Origin: Diplodia intermedia
Taxonomy: Eukaryota; Ascomycota; Dothideomycetes; Botryosphaeriales; Botryosphaeriaceae
Direction of reading: 5' to 3'
Assembly: GCA_021495925.1 (NCBI GenBank)
Contig: JAKEKT010000178.1
Coordinates: forward strand, 1 to 27,809
DNA length: 27,809 nt
The notes under the pieces were generated by a model. It saw nothing but the letters and a program-made list of their open reading frames with translations. It was not told the DNA's origin and searched no databases. Numbering within the stretch: position 1 is the first letter of the stretch; every line of letters begins with the position of its first letter. Both the position numbers and the translations under genes were made by a program. Below, piece after piece: positions 8,689 to 17,107 of this stretch.

Positions 8689-10953
8689 TTACTCCAAGAA
8701 GATTGTCCTCCAAGGCAACTCTGTCTGTCCTGATTCTTCCATGACACGGTCCTTGAAATATCCCAGCATCTCTGCGTAGTCTGGGGCAAGTTCTGATCCT
8801 TTGATGCCAAGCAAAAAACATTCGCCAAGTACTTGGAATCTGTCATCCCTGGAAGCGCTGGGTCGGAGTAGGTAAGGCACGGTGCCACCAAATATCATGG
8901 CGATGACGTCCCCGATCCTAAAGCTCACCGGCACAATCGCAAGCGATTCCGCTGTCAGGGCTACTCTACGGCCAATCGCGAAGGTACGTATTGTTTGGAG
9001 GGTAGCCCCGTGTCCCGATTTCTCCAGAGTCTGCTCGAAAAGCCGCCGTAAATTGCCATGATCGGCAATGAAATCTGTCGGAAATGGGAGAGCTGTATGA
9101 CACAGCCGAATACTTTGTCCCGGTATGACATCTTTGCTTTGGACACTATCGACAAAGATTGCTGTGACTTGCAAAGACGGTCTAGGGTGATTATTGGAAC
9201 ATGCGTGAAAACGTGCAACAGGCTGTTCTGCGAATGCATTCGGATTCCAGCGGACCAGGGAAGAGAATCCGGGATGACGCCGAAAATCAAGGACCCAAGA
9301 AGGTAAACCCAAGTCCTCATCCGGTAGCTTTGCCCTCTCTTCTGGACTGGGCGTTGCTCCAAGGAAGTATTCTGGGGCGAGTTGTGTCCCGTATCTGTCC
9401 AAGATTGCTTGAAGCATTTCTTGTCTCATTGAAGTAATAAACTCGCGGTATGCCAGGGTTATTTTCTCCATCCATGATTTCCAAGTCTTGGTGGTTGTGT
9501 GGAGTTTGCCATCGGACGAAGCGTCGTGGGGACTCGAGCATCCCATTGTCATCTCCATGCGCAAGGATGTAAGGGTTTCGATCAGTCGTGGGAATGCGAC
9601 TGATTCAACTCTTTTAAAGGAGATCGTTAAGTGGTAGATGTAGCTTCTCATTATGTCGTCCAGGAGTTTCGAACTGACTACCATTGTGTCATCCAGGGGT
9701 TTCGAGTTGACTACCATCGTGTCCGTCGTTGACCAGTCATACGACAGTTCTGGCCAGAGGATCACCGGTTTGTCACCATATCGCGAAATTTCCGTAGTTA
9801 AACTCATTTCGCAATAGTATGGACTCGTAGACTCCTTAAGAAGCAATACTATCCTCTTCGCAAGCTTTGTAATGACTTGGGAAGCAGGTTCATATTGACC
9901 AAGCTCAGACAGGAAGTCCAAACAATTATATCTCGTGAGGTATTGGACAGTGACGTCAACGTAGACCTCCGGGGTCGTCTTGTTGTAGTCAGGTACCAAG
10001 GAGATGCCTGCTCTTTTATCGACCAAACCAAGCAGGCCATATATCCGGTCCCGAGGATCGCTGGACAAGCAATTGCGAGCCATTGCGACCAGTGAGGCGA
10101 GATCTTTTAGTGGTGTTGCATCGGTCTGAGAAATCCTAAGAACTGGAGGTACTTTGTTTTCCCGATCGACTGGCTTCAACCCGAGTGCGTGTATCCTTGC
10201 AATTGACAGGTGGCGCCAGTCCAAGACTTGGGTGCCAACAACCAGGAGAGCGCGTTTGGCGACAGCAACTTCCTGCAAAACCCAGATCCTGGAGAACCAT
10301 GGTAAGGATAGCAACGACGCAATTTGATCTTTGTGCTTGCTATGCTGCTTGCCATGCCTAGGCCCCTTCCCACCCTTGCGCAGTGTGCGGAGAATCTTTC
10401 CTGAACTATCCACATGGCTGAGATAGATCAATACGGACGTCGCTCCGGCATATATCCTGGGCATCAGCGGGATTTGATGGTTCTTCTCCAAGTTGTCCGC
10501 TTGCGCGATGCAAACGCAATCCATCCAGAGGATGCGCTCGTGTGTGATATGCCTCAAACCCCTAAGGGCGTGTGCGCAGTTGTTCGTGATTCTGATCAAC
10601 CCCGCGGTGGATTGTAGCTCCTCGCACAGAGTGGCGTCGCCCCAGGTGTATGAGACAGCCTCGTAGTCCGGAGAATCGGAGAGGTGCGCGTGGAAAACCT
10701 CGCACGTCAGTTCATTATCTTGAACTCCAGGAAAGAGACGAAGCAGCCGAAACTCCGTTGCACGTTCCAACTGCTTGTAGTGGAAAGGGGTTCGATTCGA
10801 AGCTGGAGGTATTGTCTGATCGTTGTCCGAGAGGGCGTCAGCCTTGCCAACAGTAGTGTCTGTGTCCGGGGAAGCCGGTAAACCGCAGCCGAAACAGCAA
10901 CAGTAGTCATCCATGTCCCGCAGGTCGGGCCGCGAACACTGGCAGTGCTCCAT
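8689..10953 (-). CDS. HET-domain (heterokaryon incompatibility) protein
   Basis: This is a 754-aa, single-exon protein starting at the ATG complementary to 10951-10953. The frame is open further upstream, but only from a TTG. The HET domain (PF06985) begins around residue 97 with YEAVSYTWGD and continues with ILWMDCVCIAQADNLEKNHQ (the family's W-I-D-A-[IL]-C-I-N-Q block) and MPRIYAGA, then SLPWFSRIWVLQEV. The C-terminal part holds the usual SSDPRDRIYGLLGLV block and ends with the family's GRRVALTAESLAIVP...GDVIAMIFGGTVPYLLR...VLGECFLLGI block, so the protein looks complete. HET proteins act in non-self recognition and induced cell death in hyphae. Unusual details are a six-Cys cluster near the N-terminus and an 11-residue tandem duplication at 9660-9725. 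No NACHT or other partner domain is seen. Confidence 0.9.
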   Translation of the reverse strand: MEHCQCSRPDLRDMDDYCCCFGCGLPASPDTDTTVGKADALSDNDQTIPPASNRTPFHYKQLERATEFRLLRLFPGVQDNELTCEVFHAHLSDSPDYEAVSYTWGDATLCEELQSTAGLIRITNNCAHALRGLRHITHERILWMDCVCIAQADNLEKNHQIPLMPRIYAGATSVLIYLSHVDSSGKILRTLRKGGKGPRHGKQHSKHKDQIASLLSLPWFSRIWVLQEVAVAKRALLVVGTQVLDWRHLSIARIHALGLKPVDRENKVPPVLRISQTDATPLKDLASLVAMARNCLSSDPRDRIYGLLGLVDKRAGISLVPDYNKTTPEVYVDVTVQYLTRYNCLDFLSELGQYEPASQVITKLAKRIVLLLKESTSPYYCEMSLTTEISRYGDKPVILWPELSYDWSTTDTMVVNSKPLDDTMVVSSKLLDDIMRSYIYHLTISFKRVESVAFPRLIETLTSLRMEMTMGCSSPHDASSDGKLHTTTKTWKSWMEKITLAYREFITSMRQEMLQAILDRYGTQLAPEYFLGATPSPEERAKLPDEDLGLPSWVLDFRRHPGFSSLVRWNPNAFAEQPVARFHACSNNHPRPSLQVTAIFVDSVQSKDVIPGQSIRLCHTALPFPTDFIADHGNLRRLFEQTLEKSGHGATLQTIRTFAIGRRVALTAESLAIVPVSFRIGDVIAMIFGGTVPYLLRPSASRDDRFQVLGECFLLGIKGSELAPDYAEMLGYFKDRVMEESGQTELPWRTIFLE
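9660..9725 (-). repeat. 33-bp tandem duplication in the HET gene
   Basis: Two adjacent 33-bp units with about 5 differences encode DTMVVNSKPLD and DTMVVSSKLLD. A degenerate start of a third (DIMRS) follows. The unit length preserves the reading frame. Confidence 0.85.
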
Positions 10954-11133
10954 TTGTGCTTCGGTGGGGATTGCGAGACTCGAGGACGTGGGTGTAGGTG
11001 TCAAGGTTCTGAAGCGCAGAGCGGGGAAAGGCTGATTACCGCTGTTGCCTGCTGCCGAGTACAAAAGTACCTACACCCGACGCTGTGTAACCGTCATAGA
11101 GCACCAATTAGATCCAAACACAGCCTTACAACC

Positions 11134-12021
11134 TCACGCCTCCACCTCAACAACCCTCTCCACCACCATCCGCTTCTCCCCAAGACCCCCCCTACCACCA
11201 CCACCGCCCGGCCCCTCCACCTCCACCGTCGCCATCCCAACAATCCGCACCAAAACCTCCACATCCCTCACCATCACCGCCCACCCCTGCCTCGACTCCT
11301 CATACCGCCCCCCCGCCAACCGCTCCAGCACAACACAATACGCCCGATACAACCCCCAAACACCCGCTGCATTCCCATCCCCATAAACAGCCGCTACATT
11401 CCCATCCCCATCCCCATCTCCTTCCTCCCCCACATCCCCCTCCCCCTCCCCATCCCCCTCCTTCCCCACACCTCTCCCCTCCCCCACCATCCTCTCCCAG
11501 CCCCCCAACCCCCCCACCTCGACCCCCCCCACCTCAAGCGTCAGCGCCCGCGTCCGCGCCACCCCCCACCCCCACCTCGCCCTCCCAACGACCTTCTCCC
11601 TGATCGCGCCGTAACCACAACCACCACGACCACCGCCGCCGCCAACCATCGCCGAAAAAGGAGAAGAAGCCGACAGCCACGACCACAACAACCGCCGCAC
11701 CGCGCGCGGGAAGAAGACGGAGGCCCTCATGACGGCGGCGTCGAGGCGGAGGCGGCGGGATTGCTGTTGCAGTAGGGCGCGCAGGTCGGCGGCGAGGGCG
11801 GGGGCGGAGGCGGGGGCGGGGGCGGGGCCGGTGGGGGTGAAGGTGTGGGAGGCGATAAGAGCGCGGATGCGGGTGCGGGTGCGGGTGCGGAGGGAGAGGG
11901 AGGATGGGGAGGGGTGTGGTGCGGCGGTGGTGTTCTTCGGCGGGGTTGGGTCTGGCTTTGGCTTCGGTTCGACTACAGTTGCCGGCGATGGCGATGGCGG
12001 TGGTGATGGCGGCGGCGGCAT
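11134..12021 (-). CDS. Orphan protein of unknown function
   Basis: This is a 295-aa open frame from the ATG complementary to 12019-12021; upstream in-frame sequence is low complexity and looks like leader. The N-terminal 45 residues are Pro-rich. A plausible helical core follows: RTRIRALIASHTFTP, then DLRALLQQQSRRLRLDAAVM, then FFPRAVRRLLWSWL. A Gly/Glu/Asp run of about 30 residues comes next, and then a second ordered stretch, WGLYRAYCVVLERLAGGRYEESRQ followed by GWAVMVRDVEVLVRIVG. I do not recognise the family. The alternation of ordered amphipathic segments and acidic Gly runs favours a real protein over a chance frame, but this GC-rich DNA has long open frames on both strands, so support is moderate. 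Confidence 0.5.
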   Translation of the reverse strand: MPPPPSPPPSPSPATVVEPKPKPDPTPPKNTTAAPHPSPSSLSLRTRTRTRIRALIASHTFTPTGPAPAPASAPALAADLRALLQQQSRRLRLDAAVMRASVFFPRAVRRLLWSWLSASSPFSAMVGGGGGRGGCGYGAIREKVVGRARWGWGVARTRALTLEVGGVEVGGLGGWERMVGEGRGVGKEGDGEGEGDVGEEGDGDGDGNVAAVYGDGNAAGVWGLYRAYCVVLERLAGGRYEESRQGWAVMVRDVEVLVRIVGMATVEVEGPGGGGGRGGLGEKRMVVERVVEVEA

Positions 12022-12880
12022 GGTGTTGTGTTGTGTGGTGGTGTGGTTCGATTTACGTTTTTGGGGTTTGTTTGGGGGGGGGGAGAGAAAAAAAAGGGCG
12101 GGAAGAGTGGTGGTGGTGGTTGGTGGTTGGTGGTGGTTGGTTGCGTCGTGGCTATTGTGTACGACGGACGAGGGACGACGGCTGTTTGGAGTGTGTGTGT
12201 ATATATATATGATGTCCCCTCGTTGAATCTTCACTCGTGGCCAGAAGAAGATCCGGAAGAGCAACTGGGAAAACGAACAACCAGACGACGGTGATGACAA
12301 CAACGACAACGACGACGACAACGAAGTTTAAAAACAAAAGCAAGAAAGAACCCCACGGCCCCACGCACACGAAGAAGGGAGGGGGATCCGTAGTTCACTC
12401 ACGACCCTTCAGCCGTGCCATAAAACAGGCTGAATAGCTTCCAATATTCCATCGTCCCATGGTACGAAAAAAAGTTCTCCACGGTCGGTCTGGGGGAGCG
12501 GACGTTGGGTAGCTGGCGTGATTTAGTACATTTCGCGTCGCCTAGCGCCGCATAGGTAAGTAACCCGAAAAGCCTCAGCTGAAAGCCTCACTCGCATTCC
12601 CGACGATGCTCATTCGTCGACGGCGGCACGGAATGGACAGAGGCTTTCTTCACGAGCGGGGTCGGGGATGGGCTAGAGGGCACAACACGCGATATGAGAA
12701 GAATTGTGGCGTTAATGATATATTGATGAAAATCGGGGTATGTGTGGCTGCTGCGGGGGAAGAAATCCAGCCGGCAGTATGCATGTGCGTGGCGCTGTTG
12801 GTACCTGGCGAGAAACGACGGGAATCAGGGACGCCCTTCACGAGCAGCTTTTCGACCTACACATAGATACACCAACCACC
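12022..12880. other. Intergenic region with microsatellites
   Basis: About 860 bp lie between the orphan gene start and the AIP1 stop. It holds a purine stretch with G and A runs (12071-12100), TGG-type repeats (12106-12142), a (GT)5(AT)5 tract (12191-12210) and an ACG/AAC tract (12285-12326). I see no supported gene; the AIP1 3' untranslated region and the promoter of the orphan gene should lie here. Confidence 0.6.
12191..12210. repeat. (GT)5(AT)5 microsatellite
   Basis: Five GT units run directly into five AT units, with a TGG-rich tract 50 bp to the left and an ACG/AAC tract 75 bp to the right. Confidence 0.9.
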
Positions 12881-14881
12881 CTAAGCCAGCCCCTCGACCT
12901 TCCACACCTTGACGGTCGCGTCTCCACCCGTCGACAGGACCTTCTCCGCACCGGCGCCGACCCACGCAACACCATTAACACCCTCCTTATGCGCGTTGAG
13001 GTGCTTGACGCGCTTGCCCGGGTTGGCCAGGCTCCACACGAACACGTTGGTGTCCAGGCTGCCGCTCGCCGCGTACTCCTCGCTGTCGTTCCACGCGACG
13101 GCCGTGATGCGCGCCGTGTGCGCCGACCAGCGGTCCGTCACGAGCGACCAATCCCCACCCGCCTTGGCGTTGTAGACCTGGATCTTGCCGCCCGTGTTGC
13201 CGACGGCCAGGTACGAGCCCTTGGGCGAGAAGGCGAGGGTGGAGATGACCGACGTCGAGTTGGTCAGCTCGACGCCCATGTCGCGCAGCGACGTGCCGTC
13301 GAGCTCGTACACGCGCACCACGTTGTCCTCGCCGCCCACGGCGACGAGCTTGCCCGACGCGGCGATGGACGTGGGCGGGTACGGCATCGGGCGCGAGCTG
13401 GCCTCCTTGCCGTCCTTGAAGATGGAGACGGAGTAGGGCGAGGCGACCAGGACGAGGTCGCCGCTGGTCGCGACGCCCTTGGGCTGGTAGTGCAGCTCCG
13501 TCTTGGAGCCGGCGAAGGTCTTGGTGTTGGACGAGATGGTGCGCAGCGTGTCGTCCCAGCCGACGCTGTACACGCGCGGCTCGCCCGACTCCGAGGACGG
13601 GGAGAAGCCGGCGACGAAGTTGCTGTGGCTCTCGCCGTCGACGTTCTCGGCAAGACCGGTGTTGACGTCCCACGCGCGCACGCGGCCGTCGTAGCTGCCG
13701 GTGTAGAAGGTCGAGTCCTGGATGGCTGCAGACGTGATGTTCTTGGCGTGGCCATTGATGACGCGCGTGGGCTTCTCGTTGCCCTCGGCGAGGTAGTTCA
13801 GGTTGCCGTCCAAGTCGACCGAGATGATGGTGCCGTCGCTGCGGCCCGAGGGCCAGGTAACGCCGACCTGCTGGTCCCCAATGCTGACAACACCCTCCTC
13901 TCCCATGCGCCACGTCTGCACGGCAGATCCGGTTTCGGCGTCCCATATCCTCACCGTCTGGTCGGCGCTGGCCGTCACGAAGCGCTTGGAGTCCTTGTCC
14001 CAAGACACGCCGAAGATGCTGCCAGTGTGCACGCCGTCGCCAATCTGCGTCTTGGCCTCACCCGTCTTGCCGTCGTACAGCCAGATGCGCTTGTCGGCGC
14101 CAACGGTCGCCAGATGGGTGCCGTCGGGGCTGAAAGCGGTGCCGAAGACGAAACGGTTGTGCTGGCCGCGCTGGCTGGTGTTGAACTTGAAGGGCGCGCC
14201 GTGGTAGAAGACCATGCTGGTGTCGTCGCTGCCGGTGGCGGCGCGGAGAGGGCGCTGCTGTCTGATGGAGACGGAGTTGATCTGGGACGAGTGGCCGGAG
14301 ATCTCGCCGACGCTGTTTCCGCTGTCCCAGGTGATGCAGTGGCCGAAGCGCTCCTTGCCCTCGCCAACGGCGATGATGCGCTGCGAGTCGCCATCCCAAG
14401 CCAGGTCGTTGATGCGGCCGGCGATGATGTGGTAGTCGCCTGTGTCCCGGTCAGCGGCCTCCTGCTTCGTGCAGCCCTTCATCTCGCGGTGTACCCTTGG
14501 TTGCGCCCTCGCCTACGCAGTCCCAGACCTTGACTGCACCCGAGGCATCGCCACTGGCGACGTAGAAGCCCGAGGGGGCGAAACGGGCGACGGTGGTCTG
14601 GGCGGTGTGCTCGGTGTACTGGCGGCTGACGGCGGGATCGTCGATGGAGCGAACGAAGATGGATTTGCCCGACTGGCGCGAGTGAGCTCAGGGTCGATTG
14701 CGGTGGTGGGCGGGGATTGGTACCGCGTAGGCCAGGCGCTCGCCCTTGGAGTCGGACGACAGCTGGGTCGGCTGGCCGCGAGTCGTGGTGGGCGCGGCGG
14801 CCCAAATGGCGGCTGGCGGCAGCGCGGTCAGCAGACGACGGGAGCGCGGTCGGGAGCGAGCTTACCGGACGAGATCGACAT
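12881..14881 (-). CDS. AIP1: Actin-interacting protein 1 (WD40, WDR1/Aip1)
   Basis: My model has exons 14866-14881, 14724-14812, 14495-14672 and 12881-14439 (613 aa, the usual length). The first exon is only 16 nt (MSISS plus one base). Splicing gives MSISSAAIWAAAPTTTRGQ, then SGKSIFVRSIDDP, GFYVASGDASGAVKVWD and DYHIIAGRINDLAWDG, the classical start of Aip1. The body is a chain of WD repeats (for example TASADQTVRIWD, GSYDGRVRAWD, SGSLDTNVFVW, GDATVKVWK) that form the double seven-bladed propeller of the family. Aip1 works with cofilin to sever and disassemble actin filaments at cortical patches. The ATG at 14482 sits inside intron 3 (14440-14494) and is not the start. It is followed upstream by HIS7 on the same strand. 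Confidence 0.95.
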
Positions 14882-15102
14882 GATTGACGGGGCGGGAAGA
14901 CGTGGGAAAAGAGGGACGTGGAGAGGGACGGATTGGTGTTGATGGAAGCGGGGGCTACGTAACGCGGGCGAGGGGCTGCCACCTGCCGGCCACGAGGTGC
15001 GGCTTGGGCCCTGGTGGGGGTGGCTCATGCGCACCACCACTACCATGACGCCACAGCTCGCCGCTCTTCAAATAAACTTCAATTTGCCATTGCACATCTA
15101 TT

Positions 15103-16860
15103 CTATATCTCATCCTCGAATTGCCTAACTAGCAGCCCTTCCTGCTGGAGGTGGTCCTTGACCTGCTTCACAGTATACTCGCCGCGGTGGAACTGCGTCC
15201 AAGTTAGCCAAATACTCCATAAAAAATATAAGATGCACTCACCATTCCCGCGCCCAACGCAGCGTCCGTCGGCGTCTTCTCAAACACCTCGGCGAAGTGA
15301 GCCGGGTTACCAGCGCCACTGCTCGCAATGACCGGAATCTTGACCGCAGCCTTGACATCATTGATCAGCTCCAGATCAAAACCACTGTTCGAGCCATCCT
15401 TGTCGATGCAGTTCAGCAGAATCTCTCCCGCGCCCATGGCCTCGACGGCCTGGACGAGCTGCCGCACGTCAAAGTCGCGCGTCTCGCGCCCGCCCTTGAT
15501 CGTGCACTGGTACCAGCAGTACTCCTCGCCACCGGGCCCCGGGAAAGCCGTCTTGATCGTGTGGTGCGCCGTGTCCGCCGGCGAGGCGACGTACTTGCGC
15601 TTCGGGTCGACGCTGACGACGACGGCCTGCACGCCGTACGCCGCCGAGATGGTCTCGATGGCCGTGGAGCCCAGCAGCGTCTTGCCGCGGGCGTAGTACT
15701 CCTCGGCGGCGGTGACGGCGTCGGAGCCGATGCTGACCTTGTCGGCGCCCGACTTGAAGTACAGCTTCGCCACGTCGAGGGCCGAGAACGCGGTGCCGTC
15801 CGTGTCGACCGTGTCGCGGATGCCGCCGCCGATGGTCAGCGGCACGAAGACGGTCTCGGACGTGCGGCGCAGGATCTCCAGCATGGGCAGGTCGGCGACG
15901 GGGCAGTTGCGGAAGGACGTGATGTTGAGGAAGGTGACCTCGTCGGCGCCCTGCTCGTAGTACCGCCGCGCCATCTCGACCGGCTTGCCCAGGTTGCGCA
16001 CCTCGCCGCCCGCCCCGTCCTTCTCGCGCACGTCGTACTGGTCGCCCTTGGTGACGACGAGGTCGCCGGCGTCGTTGGTGCGCACGTCCAGGCACGCGAT
16101 GACGCGCCGCGTCAGCCCTTCCCTCGCCGACGGGGCTGCCGCCAGCGGGCTGACCCTCTGCCCGCTGCAGAAGGCCTTGAGCACGCGCAGCCCCGCGGCG
16201 CCGCTCTTCTCCGGGTGGAACTGGGTGAGCAGCACCTTGTCCTTGGCCAGGGCGCCGACGAACTCCTCGCCGCCGTAGCGCGCCGTGGCCACGGTCCAGC
16301 CCTGGGCCTCCAGCTCGCCCGGCACGTACGGCAGCGCGTACGAGTGCACGTAGTAGTACTTGCTGTCGGGGCGCAGGCCGTACACGCTCTCGGCCGCGGC
16401 GCCGCTCGACGCCGTGTTGGCCGAGTTCCAGCCAATGTGCGGCACGCTCTTGTCGGCCGAGTCGAAGCGCCTGAGCGTGCCCTGGATCAGCCCCAGCCCC
16501 GGCACCGTGCTGCTCTCCTCGGACCCGTCCAGCAGCGCCTGCAGCCCCACGCAGATGCCCATGAACGGCTTGCCCGCCGCGACGTGTTTCCGGATCGGCT
16601 CGACGTAGCCGCCGTTTGCGAACTGCGTCATGCAGTGTCCGAAGTGCCCGACCCCCGGCAGGATCAGTGTCTACGTCGCGTCCTGTCAGCCAACATGAGC
16701 GGGCAGCAGCAGCGCTGGCGGCGTGGGGCATACCTACCTCGGCCTTGGCCACATCTTCTGGCGAGCGGATCCACTCGACCGTGTAGCCGACTTTCTCGAT
16801 GGCATTGACGAGTGACCGGACGTTGCCGGCCACGTAGTCGAGCATGTGGATGGACGGCAT
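15103..16860 (-). CDS. HIS7: Imidazole glycerol phosphate synthase, bifunctional HisH-HisF
   Basis: My model has exons 16738-16860, 15243-16670 and 15103-15192 (546 aa; yeast His7 is of similar size). The enzyme uses glutamine-derived ammonia to turn PRFAR into imidazole glycerol phosphate and AICAR, in the histidine pathway with a link to purines. The N-terminal class I glutaminase half shows LPGVGHFGHC, the nucleophile in GICVGLQ (about Cys81), and the His/Glu pair in QFHPEKSG (about 193/195). The cyclase half starts with RRVIACLDV (catalytic Asp) and has VVVSVDPKRK, ILLNCIDKDGSNSGFDLELI and GAGN...AALGAGMFHRGEY. The final splice joins GAGM to FHRGEYTVKQVKDHL, the expected C-terminus. All catalytic residues I can check are present. 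A CPC1/Gcn4-type site lies 57 bp upstream of the ATG. Confidence 0.97.
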
Positions 16861-16916
16861 GGTGAATAGTGGTGGTGGTGACGAGCAATGGCGAGAGTTG
16901 GGCCTCAGCAAGGTCC

Positions 16917-16923
16917 TGAGTCA
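16917..16923 (-). promoter_or_regulatory. CPC1/Gcn4-type site (TGACTCA) in the HIS7 promoter
   Basis: The plus strand reads TGAGTCA and the HIS7 strand reads TGACTCA, the perfect 7-bp cross-pathway control element bound by Gcn4/CPC1/CpcA. It sits 57-63 bp upstream of the HIS7 ATG. HIS7 is a classical target of amino-acid starvation control in fungi. Confidence 0.75.
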
Positions 16924-16964
16924 CTCCGGCGCCGTGGGGCACCAGAGCGAGCGTCACTTTTTTT

Positions 16965-16976
16965 CTTATCGATAAG
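16965..16976. promoter_or_regulatory. Palindromic double GATA site
   Basis: The 12-bp perfect palindrome CTTATCGATAAG holds two GATAAG motifs head to head (one per strand). It lies 105-116 bp upstream of the HIS7 ATG and 132 bp beyond the CHL1 stop. GATA factors such as AreA/NIT2 bind GATA pairs, so nitrogen control of HIS7 is possible. Confidence 0.4.
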
Positions 16977-17107
16977 CTCGCCCTTGCCCCACCCTCCGCC
17001 GAGCTACATCATTTCAGGAATATAGTATCTTTACGAGCTTGTAAAAGAACATGAGCTTATCCCATATAGTCCACTGTACGGATATGCCTTCACAGCCACC
17101 CCAACCC

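Noticed and set aside
10954..11064. Upstream extension of the HET protein
   Set aside because: The first codon would be TTG; the ATG at 10951-10953 is the first in-frame one and leaves the HET domain complete.
14440..14494. ATG at 14482 as the AIP1 start
   Set aside because: It lies in an intron. Upstream exons encode the conserved Aip1 N-terminus and join in frame.
12740..14533. 597-aa plus-strand open frame over AIP1
   Set aside because: It is antisense to a well-supported WD40 gene. The GC-rich third positions remove stops on the other strand, and the translation is Val/Ala/Arg/Gly-rich without any motif.
15297..16808. 503-aa plus-strand open frame over HIS7
   Set aside because: This is the same composition artefact, antisense to HIS7, with no recognisable domain.
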